A stretch of 60,511 nucleotides of DNA from Mageeibacillus sp. UBA4314 (GTDB lineage: Bacteria > Bacillota > Clostridia > Saccharofermentanales > Saccharofermentanaceae). The translations under genes were made by a program, and so were the position numbers. This document shows, piece by piece, positions 25,709 to 34,348 of the stretch (the stretch's first letter is position 1; every line of letters starts with the position of its first letter). The notes beneath the pieces are model-generated. The model searched no databases and had not been told where the DNA came from. It saw only the letters and a program-made list of their open reading frames with translations. The stretch is from positions 1-60,511 of the forward strand of contig DGUI01000055.1 of assembly GCA_002394605.1 (NCBI GenBank). The letters are read 5' to 3'.

Positions 25709-26452
25709 ATGCCAAATCAGCACGATCAGGTCATCAAACACATAAAACAGACTTACAGCATATCCCCGGACTATCCGTGGGACGGAAATGAACACGCGGT
25801 CTTCCGCCATGAAGAGAACAACAAATGGTTTGCCCTGCTGATGCGTGTGGGAAGGGACAAGCTCTGCCCCGGCGATAAAGGCGGCATCGTTTCCGCCCTT
25901 AATCTCAAGATCCCCGACCCCGTCCTCCACGACATATTGACGCAGGAAGAAGGGATCATTCCGTCATACCACATGAACAAGCGCCACTGGATAACTGTCA
26001 TCCTCGACGGCACCGTCTCCTGTGATGAGATCTTCGGTCTGATCAAGGTCAGCTACATGGCAACCGCACCTGCCGCACGCAGGCATAAGATGCGCGATCC
26101 CAAAGAATGGATCGTCCCCGCAAACCCTAAGTATTATGACGTCATCGGCGCTTTCGACAAGTCTAAGGAGATCAACTGGAAGCAGGGCGCAGGCATAAAC
26201 ACCGGGGATACGGTTTTCATCTATGTGGGGGCGCCGGTATCTGCGGTCATGTTCAAATGCAAGGTCGAAGAGACGGACATCCCGTACGACTTTGACAACG
26301 GGAAGCTTCAGATCAGGTCGCTCATGAAGATCAGGCTGATAAAAAAGTATAAGCCGGACGAGTTTACTTTCGAACGGCTGAAGAGCGAATTCGGGATAAA
26401 TGCGATAAGGGGCCCTAGGGGCGTTCCGTACTCGCTGAGCGAGCGGCTCTGA
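25709..26452 (+). CDS. MmcQ/YjbR-EVE (PUA-like) fusion protein
   Basis: A 247-residue protein of two parts. Residues 1-120 match the MmcQ/YjbR (DUF419, CyaY-like fold) family: PDYPWDGNEHAVFRHEENNKWFALLM near 20 and HMNKRHWITVILDG near 90. Residues 130-240 look like an EVE/PUA-like module (KEWIVPANPKYYDVIGAF, then GDTVFIYVG), a fold that in other proteins reads modified DNA or RNA bases. The combination suggests a nucleic-acid-binding role, not shown. It starts eight bases after the DUF951 stop. Confidence 0.72.
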   Translation: MPNQHDQVIKHIKQTYSISPDYPWDGNEHAVFRHEENNKWFALLMRVGRDKLCPGDKGGIVSALNLKIPDPVLHDILTQEEGIIPSYHMNKRHWITVILDGTVSCDEIFGLIKVSYMATAPAARRHKMRDPKEWIVPANPKYYDVIGAFDKSKEINWKQGAGINTGDTVFIYVGAPVSAVMFKCKVEETDIPYDFDNGKLQIRSLMKIRLIKKYKPDEFTFERLKSEFGINAIRGPRGVPYSLSERL

Positions 26453-26486
26453 CGATCAGGTCCACACCACGAAAGGAGTGCCTTCC

Positions 26487-26771
26487 ATGAAACACTTATC
26501 AAGAGACTACACCAACCGCTGCGGCAACTGTCAGAAGATGATGGAGTCATCAGACCTGTTCTGCAGGTACTGCGGTACGCCTAAGGGCGAAGGAGACTTC
26601 AAGCCCTATGAGAATCTTAATCTCTGCGTATATGGTCCGCCCATGGTCACGACTCACAAGTGTCAGGACTGCGGCTACTCCTGGGATGTCAGATGCCTCG
26701 GCAGAGACGGCGCCGGATTCTGTCCAAAATGCGGGGGAGAAGTAAGTTCCACATCGAAAGAGAACTGGTGA
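26487..26771 (+). CDS. Small zinc-ribbon protein
   Basis: A 94-residue protein with four CxxC-type pairs: CGNC and CRYCG in the first half, CQDCG and CPKCG in the second, which would hold two zinc ions. No family recognised. ATG 26487 follows AAAGGAG with good spacing; an upstream GTG at 26478 overlaps that SD and is rejected. It lies 34 bp after the YjbR-EVE gene and may be co-transcribed. Confidence 0.7.
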   Translation: MKHLSRDYTNRCGNCQKMMESSDLFCRYCGTPKGEGDFKPYENLNLCVYGPPMVTTHKCQDCGYSWDVRCLGRDGAGFCPKCGGEVSSTSKENW

Positions 26772-26990
26772 GTGGATAAGAATACCTGGCGGTCATTTTG
26801 CTTTTTGCACTAAGATACAGCAAATAGGCTTATTGTGAAGTTGAGATCGAGATAGTTGCTTTTGATAACGAGGATGTGGTAACCACATCGTGTGGTACAG
26901 AATTAGATCAGATCTGTATGTCTGATAATTGATAGGTAATGCCACCAGGGACAGGGCAATATCATTACTAAGGAAAAACGACCCACTACA

Positions 26991-27104
26991 AATTCTCTTA
27001 TTTGCTGCACGAAGAGCTCTCCCGTGCACAAAATAAGAGAATTCCGATCAGAATTCTCCTATTTACTGCACGAATAATGCTCCCGTGCACAAAAATGGAG
27101 AATC
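26991..27104. repeat. Two hairpin elements with a conserved TGCACG...CCCGTGCA core
   Basis: Unit 1 (26991-27043) has a perfect 13-bp outer stem. Unit 2 (27052-27104) begins 61 bp later with an imperfect outer stem. Both hold the core TGCACG, seven free bases, CTCCCGTGCA, itself an inner stem. The same core with another 13-bp stem occurs at 37029-37079. They lie in the 470-bp gap 26772-27241; the rest of the gap shows no gene apart from the ATP synthase promoter. Confidence 0.8.
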
Positions 27105-27185
27105 TTGTTGATCATCACGATTCATAATCCACCAGTGACACTTGCACTCTGACAACTCCGGTCATAATAAAGGTCCCCCCTGTCG

Positions 27186-27214
27186 TTTACAAATCCTCTC
27201 CTTTAATATATAAT
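27186..27214 (+). promoter_or_regulatory. Promoter of the ATP synthase operon
   Basis: TTTACA (27186-27191), 17-bp spacer, TATAAT (27209-27214), 27 bp before the first gene. Confidence 0.75.
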
Positions 27215-27241
27215 GTTTTGAATAAAAATCAGGGGGCCCGG

Positions 27242-27667
27242 ATGGCTAAGATCGATCCTACCGTTAAGAAGGAGACAGGATACATTGCGCTTTTCGTCGT
27301 AATATTCAGTATGGCGATGGAGGCAGTGTTCCTTGTCATAGGCAAATGGGATCTCTATGTGCTCTTTGGCAATATCCTTGGGGGCGGAACGGCGATACTT
27401 AATTTCTTTCTGATGGGACTGACTCTGCAGTCGTCTTTGAAGAAGGAGGCGGGTGCGGCAGCTGCTACGCTGAAGTTCTCGCAGACTTACAGGCTCGTGA
27501 TGCTGCTGATCGTGGCAGGAGCGGGAGTGCTTGCACCGGTCTTCAATGCGGTTGCAACCATCCTGCCGCTGTTCTTTCCGAGGATAGCGATCGCGCTAAG
27601 GCCTCTGGTCGATAAGGATTATAAGAAAGGAACTGACGGGAATGCCAGTGAAGACGACGGCGTTTAA
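27242..27667 (+). CDS. AtpI-like small membrane protein
   Basis: A 141-residue protein with four predicted membrane segments (about 15-33, 43-62, 80-100 and 103-120), placed first in the ATP synthase operon where atpI normally sits. AtpI-type proteins help c-ring assembly or bring in magnesium. Sequence similarity is weak, so the name rests mainly on place and topology. The start at ATG 27242 follows AGGGGG; an in-frame TTG at 27218 has no SD. It overlaps atpB by 26 bp. Confidence 0.65.
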   Translation: MAKIDPTVKKETGYIALFVVIFSMAMEAVFLVIGKWDLYVLFGNILGGGTAILNFFLMGLTLQSSLKKEAGAAAATLKFSQTYRLVMLLIVAGAGVLAPVFNAVATILPLFFPRIAIALRPLVDKDYKKGTDGNASEDDGV

Positions 27668-28565
27668 GGTAAGAGACATCGTATTCCTTTTGATGACGAT
27701 ACTTCCCATATGTGCGGGTATCGCTTTTAAGGTGCTCTTTATTCCCGTATCTGACGGCATCTCGATCACCGGTGCGCATATCCTTTACAGCGTGGATGCG
27801 CCGGTATCCCCGTTTATCATCACTGAGGCGCAGCTCAATTCCTGGCTCGTCATCATATCGCTTCTTTTCCTCTGTCTGTACCTTACCAACGGTATCAAGG
27901 AGGGCATCCATACGAGAAGGCAGGTAATTGCCGAGTGGATAGTTGAAGCTGTTGAGGGGCTTGTTAAGTCCAATATGGGTGAATACTTTAAGGGCTTTGC
28001 TCCTTTTGTGGCTGCGATCATGGGATTGTCGGCCTTCTCGAGCCTGCAGAGCCTGGTGGGATTGTTCCCGCCGACGTCTGATCTTAATGTCGTAGCAGGA
28101 TGGGCGCTTCTGGTGTTCTTCCTCATCACTTACTACAAGATGAAGTGCGGACCGCTCCATTATCTGAAGAGCTTTGGTGAGCCGGTGCCGCTCCTTGCCC
28201 CTCTTAACATAATCAGCGAGGTGTCGACGCCCGTGTCGATGGCGTTCCGTCACTACGGAAATGTGCTGTCGGGTTCAGTCATATCGATACTTATCGCAGC
28301 AGGACTTCAGGGACTGACGAACATGATCATGGGCAACCTTCCCGGATGGCTCGGCGAGTTCCCGTTCCTAAGGATCGGTGTCCCTGCCATATTGTCCATC
28401 TATTTTGACATATTCAGCGGATTGCTGCAGGCGTTCATTTTCGCGATGCTGACGATGATGTACGTGAGCAGCGCTTTCGCGCTGGAGGATTATCTTGCGA
28501 GGAAGTCGAAGAGATCCAGGAAGGCAAAGAACAAAGCAAAAGCTAATACTAATACTAATACATGA
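27642..28565 (+). CDS. atpB: ATP synthase F0 subunit a
   Basis: A 307-residue membrane protein forming the ion half-channels next to the c-ring. The essential arginine is in MAFRHYGNVLSG (near 208), equivalent to the canonical L-R-L-F-G-N motif. Several membrane segments are evident, including the last, IFAMLTMMYVSSAF. The C-terminus is an unusual charged tail ending in an Asn-Thr repeat encoded by repeated AATACT units. The N-terminal overlap with the AtpI-like gene suggests translational coupling. Confidence 0.92.
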   Translation: MPVKTTAFKVRDIVFLLMTILPICAGIAFKVLFIPVSDGISITGAHILYSVDAPVSPFIITEAQLNSWLVIISLLFLCLYLTNGIKEGIHTRRQVIAEWIVEAVEGLVKSNMGEYFKGFAPFVAAIMGLSAFSSLQSLVGLFPPTSDLNVVAGWALLVFFLITYYKMKCGPLHYLKSFGEPVPLLAPLNIISEVSTPVSMAFRHYGNVLSGSVISILIAAGLQGLTNMIMGNLPGWLGEFPFLRIGVPAILSIYFDIFSGLLQAFIFAMLTMMYVSSAFALEDYLARKSKRSRKAKNKAKANTNTNT

Positions 28566-28581
28566 ACGGAGGAATAGAATC

Positions 28582-28866
28582 ATGTTAGAACTTGCAATCG
28601 GAATCATTCTCGGAGGATGTGCTTTGGGCGCAGGATGTGCAATGATCGCAGGTGTGGGCCCCGGTATCGGTGAAGGTAACGCCGTAGCAAAGGCCTGCGA
28701 GGCGATCGGAAGACAGCCTGAGTGCAAAAGCGACGTAACGACGACGATGCTCATGGGATGCGCTGTCGCAGAGACAACAGGTCTTTATGCGCTGGTCATC
28801 GCGATCCTTCTGATATTCGTTGCACCCGGAAGATTCGTAGATATTCTTTTGAACGCAGTTAAGTGA
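28582..28866 (+). CDS. atpE: ATP synthase F0 subunit c, sodium-type with two carboxylates
   Basis: A 94-residue hairpin of two membrane helices that forms the rotor ring. Helix 1 reads GPGIGEGNAVAKACEAIGRQ and helix 2 AVAETTGLYALVI. The ion-binding set of sodium-driven rings is present: Glu64, Thr65, Thr66, Tyr69 and Val62. The helix-1 glutamine of the Ilyobacter ring is Glu31 here, which gives a two-carboxylate site as described for Fusobacterium. Sodium coupling is thus predicted. The ATG at 28582 follows GGAGGA; the earlier in-frame starts lie in atpB. Confidence 0.95.
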   Translation: MLELAIGIILGGCALGAGCAMIAGVGPGIGEGNAVAKACEAIGRQPECKSDVTTTMLMGCAVAETTGLYALVIAILLIFVAPGRFVDILLNAVK

Positions 28867-28877
28867 GGCGGTAGGAA

Positions 28878-29381
28878 ATGCAGACACTTGATGTTATCAG
28901 TGTAAATATCTGGCAGATAATCATCTCGCTTGCAAACCTTGTCATTCTCTTCCTGCTGTTCAAGAAGTTTCTCTTCAAGCCCGTCAAGGAAATGATCGCT
29001 AAGAGAGAAGCGGCCGTTGAGGCCGAACTCGATGCTGCGAAGCATGAGCACGATGCGGCAAATGAGGAGAGAAGGCAGTGGGAGGCCAAGATGGCCTCTG
29101 CTGACGAGGAAGCCGACAGGATCATCCAGAATGCCGTTACGAAAGCAAACAAGAAGAGCGGCGTTATCATCAGCACTGCTTCCGAACGTGCTGACGAGAT
29201 CATCAAGGTTGCCAAATTCGAAGCAAGCCTTGAGCACAAGGCGGCTCAGGAAGGCATCAAGCGCGAGATCGTTGATCTGTCATCTACGCTCACGGGCAAG
29301 CTCCTGGAGCGTGAGATCAAGCCTGAGGATCACAGTGAACTCATCGATGAGTTCATCAATGAGATCGGAGAGATATCATGA
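28878..29381 (+). CDS. atpF: ATP synthase F0 subunit b
   Basis: A 167-residue peripheral stalk subunit. It has one N-terminal membrane helix (about 12-30, IISLANLVILFLLFKKFLF) followed by the conserved KPVKEMIAKRE, then a long charged helix rich in Ala/Glu/Lys that makes the dimeric coiled coil reaching to F1. It overlaps atpH by the ATGA tetranucleotide. Confidence 0.93.
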   Translation: MQTLDVISVNIWQIIISLANLVILFLLFKKFLFKPVKEMIAKREAAVEAELDAAKHEHDAANEERRQWEAKMASADEEADRIIQNAVTKANKKSGVIISTASERADEIIKVAKFEASLEHKAAQEGIKREIVDLSSTLTGKLLEREIKPEDHSELIDEFINEIGEIS

Positions 29382-29908
29382 CGGGAAGAGGCAGGGAATA
29401 TGCTTCGGCTCTTTTTGATGTTGCCATCGGGGATGATTGCCTCGATGAGATCCACGACGGCCTGAAGACGATCAAGGAGGTCCTTGACAGTTCCGTACAA
29501 TTCAAGGAACTGCTCGCATCCCCCGCCATCCCGGAAGGGGAGAGGATGAAGATCGTGGAGGACAGCTTTGGAGGGCAGGTGCACGAAGACCTCGTGGCTT
29601 TCCTGTGCATCATGACCCGTAAAGGGCACATCAGGGATATCGATGAGTGCCTGGAGGTCTTTAACGACCTGTACGAGGAAGCTGCCAGGAGATCAAGAGC
29701 AATAGTCACATCAGCAGTTGAGCTTGATGATGAGACAAAGGAAAAACTGATAAACAAACTTCAGCAGTTCAGCGGCCATGTCGTTGAGGCTGAATACAGA
29801 ATAGATAAGTCCCTGATAGGCGGACTGGTCGTCGAGATCGACGGCCGCAGGATAGACGGAAGTCTCAGGAAGCGCCTGAAGGAAATAAAGGAAGTGATGG
29901 AGCAATGA
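29378..29908 (+). CDS. atpH: ATP synthase F1 subunit delta
   Basis: A 176-residue protein linking the b stalk to the top of F1. The N-terminal helical domain starts RGREYASALFDVA. The C-terminal signature DKSLIGGLVVEIDGRRIDGSLRKRL (visible from about residue 146) is typical of delta. ATGA overlaps on both sides (atpF and atpA) show tight coupling. Confidence 0.92.
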   Translation: MTGRGREYASALFDVAIGDDCLDEIHDGLKTIKEVLDSSVQFKELLASPAIPEGERMKIVEDSFGGQVHEDLVAFLCIMTRKGHIRDIDECLEVFNDLYEEAARRSRAIVTSAVELDDETKEKLINKLQQFSGHVVEAEYRIDKSLIGGLVVEIDGRRIDGSLRKRLKEIKEVMEQ

Positions 29909-31404
29909 GCGATAAGACCGAAGTAATAAGCAACATACTTAAGGAACAGATCAAGAACTATAAGTCCAAGGTCGAGATGAGCGAGACCGGTACTGTCGTA
30001 GTCGTAGGTGACGGTATCGCAAGTGTTTACGGTCTGCGTGAATGCATGGCAGGCGAGCTGCTCGAGTTCGATGACGGAAGTGTCGGAATGGCACAGAATC
30101 TTGAGGATGAGACGGTATCAGTTGCCATCTTGTCCGACGAGAGTGACATCAAGGAAGGATCAATAGTCAGGAGGACAGGCAACGTTTTGTCCGTTCCCGT
30201 AGGTGAGGGCTTCCTTGGAAGAGTAGTTAATGCACTCGGCAAGCCGATAGACGGCAAAGGCCCTGTCGCATCCTCCGGCATGAAGCCGATCGAAGCAGAG
30301 GCTCCCGGCATCCTTGAGAGACAGAGCGTATCCGTTCCTATGCAGACCGGCATCAAGGCGATCGACAGCATGATCCCCATCGGAAGAGGCCAGAGAGAGC
30401 TTCTTATCGGTGACAGGCAGACAGGTAAGACGGAGATCGCCATTGATACTATAATCAATCAGAAGAACAGCGGAGTCATCTGCATCTACGTATCCATCGG
30501 TCAGAAGAGCACATCAGTCGTTCAGCTGACACAGGAACTCATGAAGGCGGGCGCCATGGAATACACGATCGTCGTGTCGGCATCGGCTTCGGATAGCGCG
30601 CCTCTCCAGTACGTTGCGCCTTATTCGGGATGCGCCATGGCAGAATATTTCAGAGAGCAGGGCAAGGATGTCCTCATCGTTTACGATGACCTGTCCAAGC
30701 ACGCCGTAGCATACAGGGCAATGTCACTGCTTATCAGGAGACCGCCGGGAAGAGAAGCTTACCCCGGTGACGTATTCTACCTCCATTCAAGACTCCTCGA
30801 GCGTGCCGCATGCGTGGCTCCAGAGTTCGGAGGCGGATCCATAACGGCTCTCCCCATCATCGAGACGCAGGCGGGCGACGTTTCCGCATACATCCCCACC
30901 AATGTCATATCGATCACGGACGGCCAGATCTTCCTTGAGACAGAGCTGTTCCATGCGGGCATCATGCCTGCGATCAACCCGGGTATCTCAGTATCGCGTG
31001 TAGGCGGTTCAGCGCAGCTCAAGGGAATGAAGAAGGTCGCAGGAACATTGAAGCTCCTGTATTCACAGTACAGGGAACTGCAGGCTTTCGCGCAGTTCGG
31101 TTCCGACCTCGATGCAGATACAAAGTCGCGTCTGGCATTGGGTGAGAGGATCGTTGAGGTCCTCAAGCAGAAGAGGAACAGCCCCATCTCGATGGGCTGC
31201 CAGGTTGCTATAGTCTACGCAGTTACCAACGGGTATCTCGATGAGTATCCCGTAAGCAGGGTACATGAGTATGAGACAAAGCTCTTTGATAAGCTCAATA
31301 CGGAATACACCGTGTTCATTGAGAGGATAGAGCAGAATCATTTCGAGGATATTGACGTTAAGATGCTCAAGCAGGTCCTCGGGGAAATGAAGGAAGTAAT
31401 GTAA
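29905..31404 (+). CDS. atpA: ATP synthase F1 subunit alpha
   Basis: The 499-residue non-catalytic subunit of the F1 hexamer. Walker A reads GDRQTGKTE (near 170), and Walker B lies in VLIVYDDLSKHA (near 260). The alpha-beta signature PAINPGISVSRVGGSAQ is near 355, with the conserved arginine SVSR that reaches into the catalytic site. The length is normal. It overlaps atpH by ATGA and shares one base with atpG. Confidence 0.97.
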   Translation: MSDKTEVISNILKEQIKNYKSKVEMSETGTVVVVGDGIASVYGLRECMAGELLEFDDGSVGMAQNLEDETVSVAILSDESDIKEGSIVRRTGNVLSVPVGEGFLGRVVNALGKPIDGKGPVASSGMKPIEAEAPGILERQSVSVPMQTGIKAIDSMIPIGRGQRELLIGDRQTGKTEIAIDTIINQKNSGVICIYVSIGQKSTSVVQLTQELMKAGAMEYTIVVSASASDSAPLQYVAPYSGCAMAEYFREQGKDVLIVYDDLSKHAVAYRAMSLLIRRPPGREAYPGDVFYLHSRLLERAACVAPEFGGGSITALPIIETQAGDVSAYIPTNVISITDGQIFLETELFHAGIMPAINPGISVSRVGGSAQLKGMKKVAGTLKLLYSQYRELQAFAQFGSDLDADTKSRLALGERIVEVLKQKRNSPISMGCQVAIVYAVTNGYLDEYPVSRVHEYETKLFDKLNTEYTVFIERIEQNHFEDIDVKMLKQVLGEMKEVM

Positions 31405-32219
31405 TGGGAGCAGACACAAAACAGCTTCGCATCAGGATCAAGAGTGTGGATTCATCGCTTCACCTTACGAAAGCGATGGGCCTCGTCGCGTCCTCCAAGA
31501 TCCGCCGCGCCAATGAGGAAATGCGCAAGAGCATGGAGTACGCACAGACCCTTGAGAAAATGATCTCCGAGCTTGCTGTCTCCCCCGAATGCAGGAAGAG
31601 TCCTTTCCTGCGCCAGTCTGGATCAGATGTCGTCGGCATGGGAACGAGACTGGTCGTCATCGCCGGGGACAGGGGGCTCGCCGGCGGCTACAACGCGAAC
31701 ATCTTCAGGCTGCTCAAACAGTATCCTGAAGCTGAGATATACCCCATTGGCAAGAGGATCTGCGATAAGGTCGATGCCGATTTTGTATCATCCGAGCTGT
31801 ATTCTTCATCTGAAGCGGCCGCACTGGCAAAGAAGATGTGTGAAGACTTTGCCGAAGGCAGATACAACAGGCTCGGCATCCTCTGTACCAGGTACGTCAA
31901 CATGATGTCCCAGGTTGCCGAAGTGAGGTGGGTACTGCCCGTATCGATCCCGGAAGAGACCGTCCGCAGCGGCATGATCTTCGAGCCTGATGAGCGGACC
32001 GTTCTGGATGCGGCAGTGCCGGAATATGTTGCGGGAATGTTTGTTGCTGCAGTCAGGGAGAGCTTCGCGAGCGAGGTTGCCGCAAGGCGTGTCGCGATGG
32101 ATGCCGCAGAGAAGAATGCAAGATCCATGATAGAAGACCTCGAACTCGAATATAACAGAGCAAGACAGAGCAGCATAACACAGGAAATAACAGAGATCGT
32201 CGCTGGAAGCGGCAAATAA
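31404..32219 (+). CDS. atpG: ATP synthase F1 subunit gamma
   Basis: The 271-residue central shaft. The N-terminal helix (KQLRIRIKSVDSSLHLTKAMGLVASSKIRRA) and the C-terminal helix (VAARRVAMDAAEKNARSMIEDLELEYNRARQSSIT) form the coiled coil that turns inside the hexamer. The family signature near the end is intact. It is slightly shorter than the usual 285-290 residues, with the loss in the middle domain. Confidence 0.93.
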   Translation: MGADTKQLRIRIKSVDSSLHLTKAMGLVASSKIRRANEEMRKSMEYAQTLEKMISELAVSPECRKSPFLRQSGSDVVGMGTRLVVIAGDRGLAGGYNANIFRLLKQYPEAEIYPIGKRICDKVDADFVSSELYSSSEAAALAKKMCEDFAEGRYNRLGILCTRYVNMMSQVAEVRWVLPVSIPEETVRSGMIFEPDERTVLDAAVPEYVAGMFVAAVRESFASEVAARRVAMDAAEKNARSMIEDLELEYNRARQSSITQEITEIVAGSGK

Positions 32220-32234
32220 AGGAGCATGAGCAAT

Positions 32235-33632
32235 ATGGAAGAGATCAACAAAGGCAGAGTTGCGCAGGTAATGGGTCCTGTTGTCGATGTCAGGTTCGAG
32301 GAAGGCAAGCTTCCCTCGATCAACAATGCGCTTAAGATCGATATGGGTACGAGAACGCTTACGGTCGAGGTTGCCCAGCATATCGGTGATAATACGGCAA
32401 GGTGTATCGCAATGAGTTCAACAGACGGCCTGAAGAGAGGCCTGTTTGCTGTCGATACCGGAATGCCCATAAGCGTTCCCGTAGGCAGGGAGACATTGGG
32501 AAGGATCTTCAATGTCCTTGGTGAACCCATGGATAAGGGAGAGTCACTCGAGAGCGTCGAGAGATGGAATATCCACCGCTCGGCTCCTGATTATGATTCA
32601 CTCTCAACTTCGACCGAGATACTGGAGACCGGCATCAAGGTCATCGACCTGCTCTGTCCTTATTCAAAGGGCGGTAAGATCGGCCTTTTCGGAGGCGCAG
32701 GAGTAGGCAAGACAGTGCTCATCATGGAGCTCATCAATAACATCGCAAAGCAGCACGGCGGTCTGTCCGTATTCACCGGTGTAGGCGAGAGAACGCGTGA
32801 AGGCAACGACCTCTACAACGAGATGAAGCAGTCGGGCGTATTGAAGAACACAGCGCTCGTGTACGGTCAGATGAACGAACCGCCGGGAGCGAGAATGAGA
32901 GTCGCGCTCTCAGGTCTTACGATGGCCGAATATTTCAGAGATAATGAGGGCCAGGACGTGCTCCTCTTCATCGACAATATCTTCAGGTTTACGCAGGCAG
33001 GTTCGGAGGTCTCAGCGCTCCTCGGAAGAATGCCGTCAGCCGTTGGTTATCAGCCTACGCTGGCGACCGAGATGGGTGCTCTCCAGGAGAGGATCACTTC
33101 CACCAAGAAAGGTTCCATCACTTCCGTACAGGCCGTTTACGTACCTGCTGATGACCTGACTGACCCTGCTCCGGCAACGACGTTCGCGCACCTCGATGCC
33201 ACGACCGTTTTGTCGAGGAGCATCGCTTCCCAGGGCATCTATCCCGCTGTTGATCCTCTTGAGTCGACGAGCCGTATCCTGTCACCTGACATCCTCGGCG
33301 AAGAACACTATTTCGTCGCGAAAGAGGTCCAGCGAATCCTCCAGAGATATAAGGAACTCATGGACATCATCGCCATCATGGGCATGGACGAGCTGTCTGA
33401 CGAGGATAAGATCCTCGTCGAGCGCGCCCGTAAGATCCAGAGATTCCTGTCGCAGCCTTTCTTCGTATCCGAGAAGTTCACGGGCATCAAGGGTACATAC
33501 GTATCTCTCCACGACACGATCCATGGGTTCCGCGAGATCATCGACGGCAAGTGCGATGACCTTCCCGAGTCGGCATTCCTGTTCGTCGGTACGATCGAAG
33601 AGGCAAGGGACAAGCACAGGCAGAACAAATGA
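32235..33632 (+). CDS. atpD: ATP synthase F1 subunit beta
   Basis: The catalytic subunit, about 465 residues. Walker A is GGAGVGKTV (near 155), followed by the catalytic glutamate in VGERTREGN (near 185) and Walker B VLLFIDNIFRFTQAGSEVSALLGRMPSAVGYQPTL, given here as the run starting near 240. Two ATG codons compete. AAAGGAG ends one base before 32226 but ten bases before 32235, so 32235 (MEEINKG) is the better start. The end overlaps atpC by ATGA. Confidence 0.96.
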   Translation: MEEINKGRVAQVMGPVVDVRFEEGKLPSINNALKIDMGTRTLTVEVAQHIGDNTARCIAMSSTDGLKRGLFAVDTGMPISVPVGRETLGRIFNVLGEPMDKGESLESVERWNIHRSAPDYDSLSTSTEILETGIKVIDLLCPYSKGGKIGLFGGAGVGKTVLIMELINNIAKQHGGLSVFTGVGERTREGNDLYNEMKQSGVLKNTALVYGQMNEPPGARMRVALSGLTMAEYFRDNEGQDVLLFIDNIFRFTQAGSEVSALLGRMPSAVGYQPTLATEMGALQERITSTKKGSITSVQAVYVPADDLTDPAPATTFAHLDATTVLSRSIASQGIYPAVDPLESTSRILSPDILGEEHYFVAKEVQRILQRYKELMDIIAIMGMDELSDEDKILVERARKIQRFLSQPFFVSEKFTGIKGTYVSLHDTIHGFREIIDGKCDDLPESAFLFVGTIEEARDKHRQNK

Positions 33633-33889
33633 AAACGTACCAGCTGACAGTATCGACCCCTGACGGTTACGTTTACGATGGCGACGTTTGCTCGCTCTTT
33701 TTGCGCGGTGTAGAAGGCGATCTCGCCGTAATGGCGGGGCACATTCCTTTTGCCACGGTCGTTCAGGCCGGGAAGTGCAAGATCGAGACGGGTGACGGCG
33801 AGGTCAGGACCGCCAGTGTAGGCAGCGGGATCTTAACAGTAGGTGAAGAGAAGACCATTCTTCTGTCAGGGGAGTTTGAGTGGGAGTGA
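33629..33889 (+). CDS. atpC: ATP synthase F1 subunit epsilon, N-terminal domain only
   Basis: The 86-residue product holds just the beta-sandwich domain of epsilon (YQLTVSTPDGYVYDGDV; GDLAVMAGHIPFATVV; GSGILTVGEEKTILL), which binds gamma and the c-ring. The usual protein has 130-140 residues, with a C-terminal two-helix domain that can extend and block rotation. That domain is missing. No helix-coding sequence was found in any frame after the stop; repeat-rich non-coding DNA begins at once. Self-inhibition by epsilon is therefore unlikely here. Confidence 0.9.
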   Translation: MKTYQLTVSTPDGYVYDGDVCSLFLRGVEGDLAVMAGHIPFATVVQAGKCKIETGDGEVRTASVGSGILTVGEEKTILLSGEFEWE

Positions 33890-34012
33890 GGGGCTAAGTA
33901 TCGGTGGAACTTAGTCTGGTTGAGTTTGGCTGAGTCTGAGAGTATGAGAGTATGAGAGTCTGAGAGTCTGACCAGCAGTAAGGCCAGAAGCCATTTGCCT
34001 TACAGTCAGTGA

Positions 34013-34326
34013 GACTGGCACCGCCAGATGACAACAGGGACACCTTTGCATCAGTACAGTAAAGTTCGGAATCCTGTGGATCGGACAGATCATGTGACAA
34101 TATCCTGATCGTTCAGACGTTCAGACTAGAGGCTGTTAGTCTGAGAGCTTGTCTGACTATTCAGACTAATGTTCAGACTGGAAGCGGTTAGTCTGAGTAC
34201 TTGTCTGACTATTCAGACTATCGTTCAGACTGGAGGCGGTTAGTCTGAGCACTTGTCTGAATGACAATCCTTTACCGTTACACTTAGTGTGACTGGCACC
34301 GCCAGATGACAACAGGGACACCTTTG
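34013..34326. repeat. Pair of identical 36-bp direct repeats
   Basis: 34013-34048 and 34291-34326 are identical, starting GACTGGCACCGCCAGATG and ending GACACCTTTG. Each contains a TGGC/GCCA mini-hairpin. They bracket the 52-bp tandem array at 34119-34265. The 750-bp gap 33890-34639 holds these repeats, the array, the hairpins at 34349-34450 and short TGAGAGTATGAGAG-type direct repeats near 33935-33970, but no gene. Confidence 0.85.
34119..34265. repeat. Tandem array, 2.8 copies of a 52-bp unit
   Basis: Units start at 34119, 34171 and 34223. Each contains TTCAGACT twice and its reverse complement AGTCTGA twice, so every unit can fold into a hairpin. Units differ at a few positions. No open reading frame. 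Confidence 0.85.
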
Positions 34327-34348
34327 ATCCCGGTCGTGGGATCAGCTT

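Noticed and set aside
33889..34000. Frameshift hiding the C-terminal half of the epsilon subunit
   Set aside because: The downstream sequence is repetitive TGAGAGTA-type DNA and encodes no helical Ala/Arg/Glu-rich segment in any frame.
34119..34265. CRISPR-like array
   Set aside because: Tandem 52-bp units without distinct spacers, each self-complementary, and no cas genes nearby. The same applies to 761-866 and 60380-60511.
2951..34326. Recurring word CCAGGGACA/GTCCCTGG in several intergenic regions as a motif
   Set aside because: It occurs near 2960, 15685, 26945 and 34030, but its context differs each time and it is too short to separate from chance and terminator stems.
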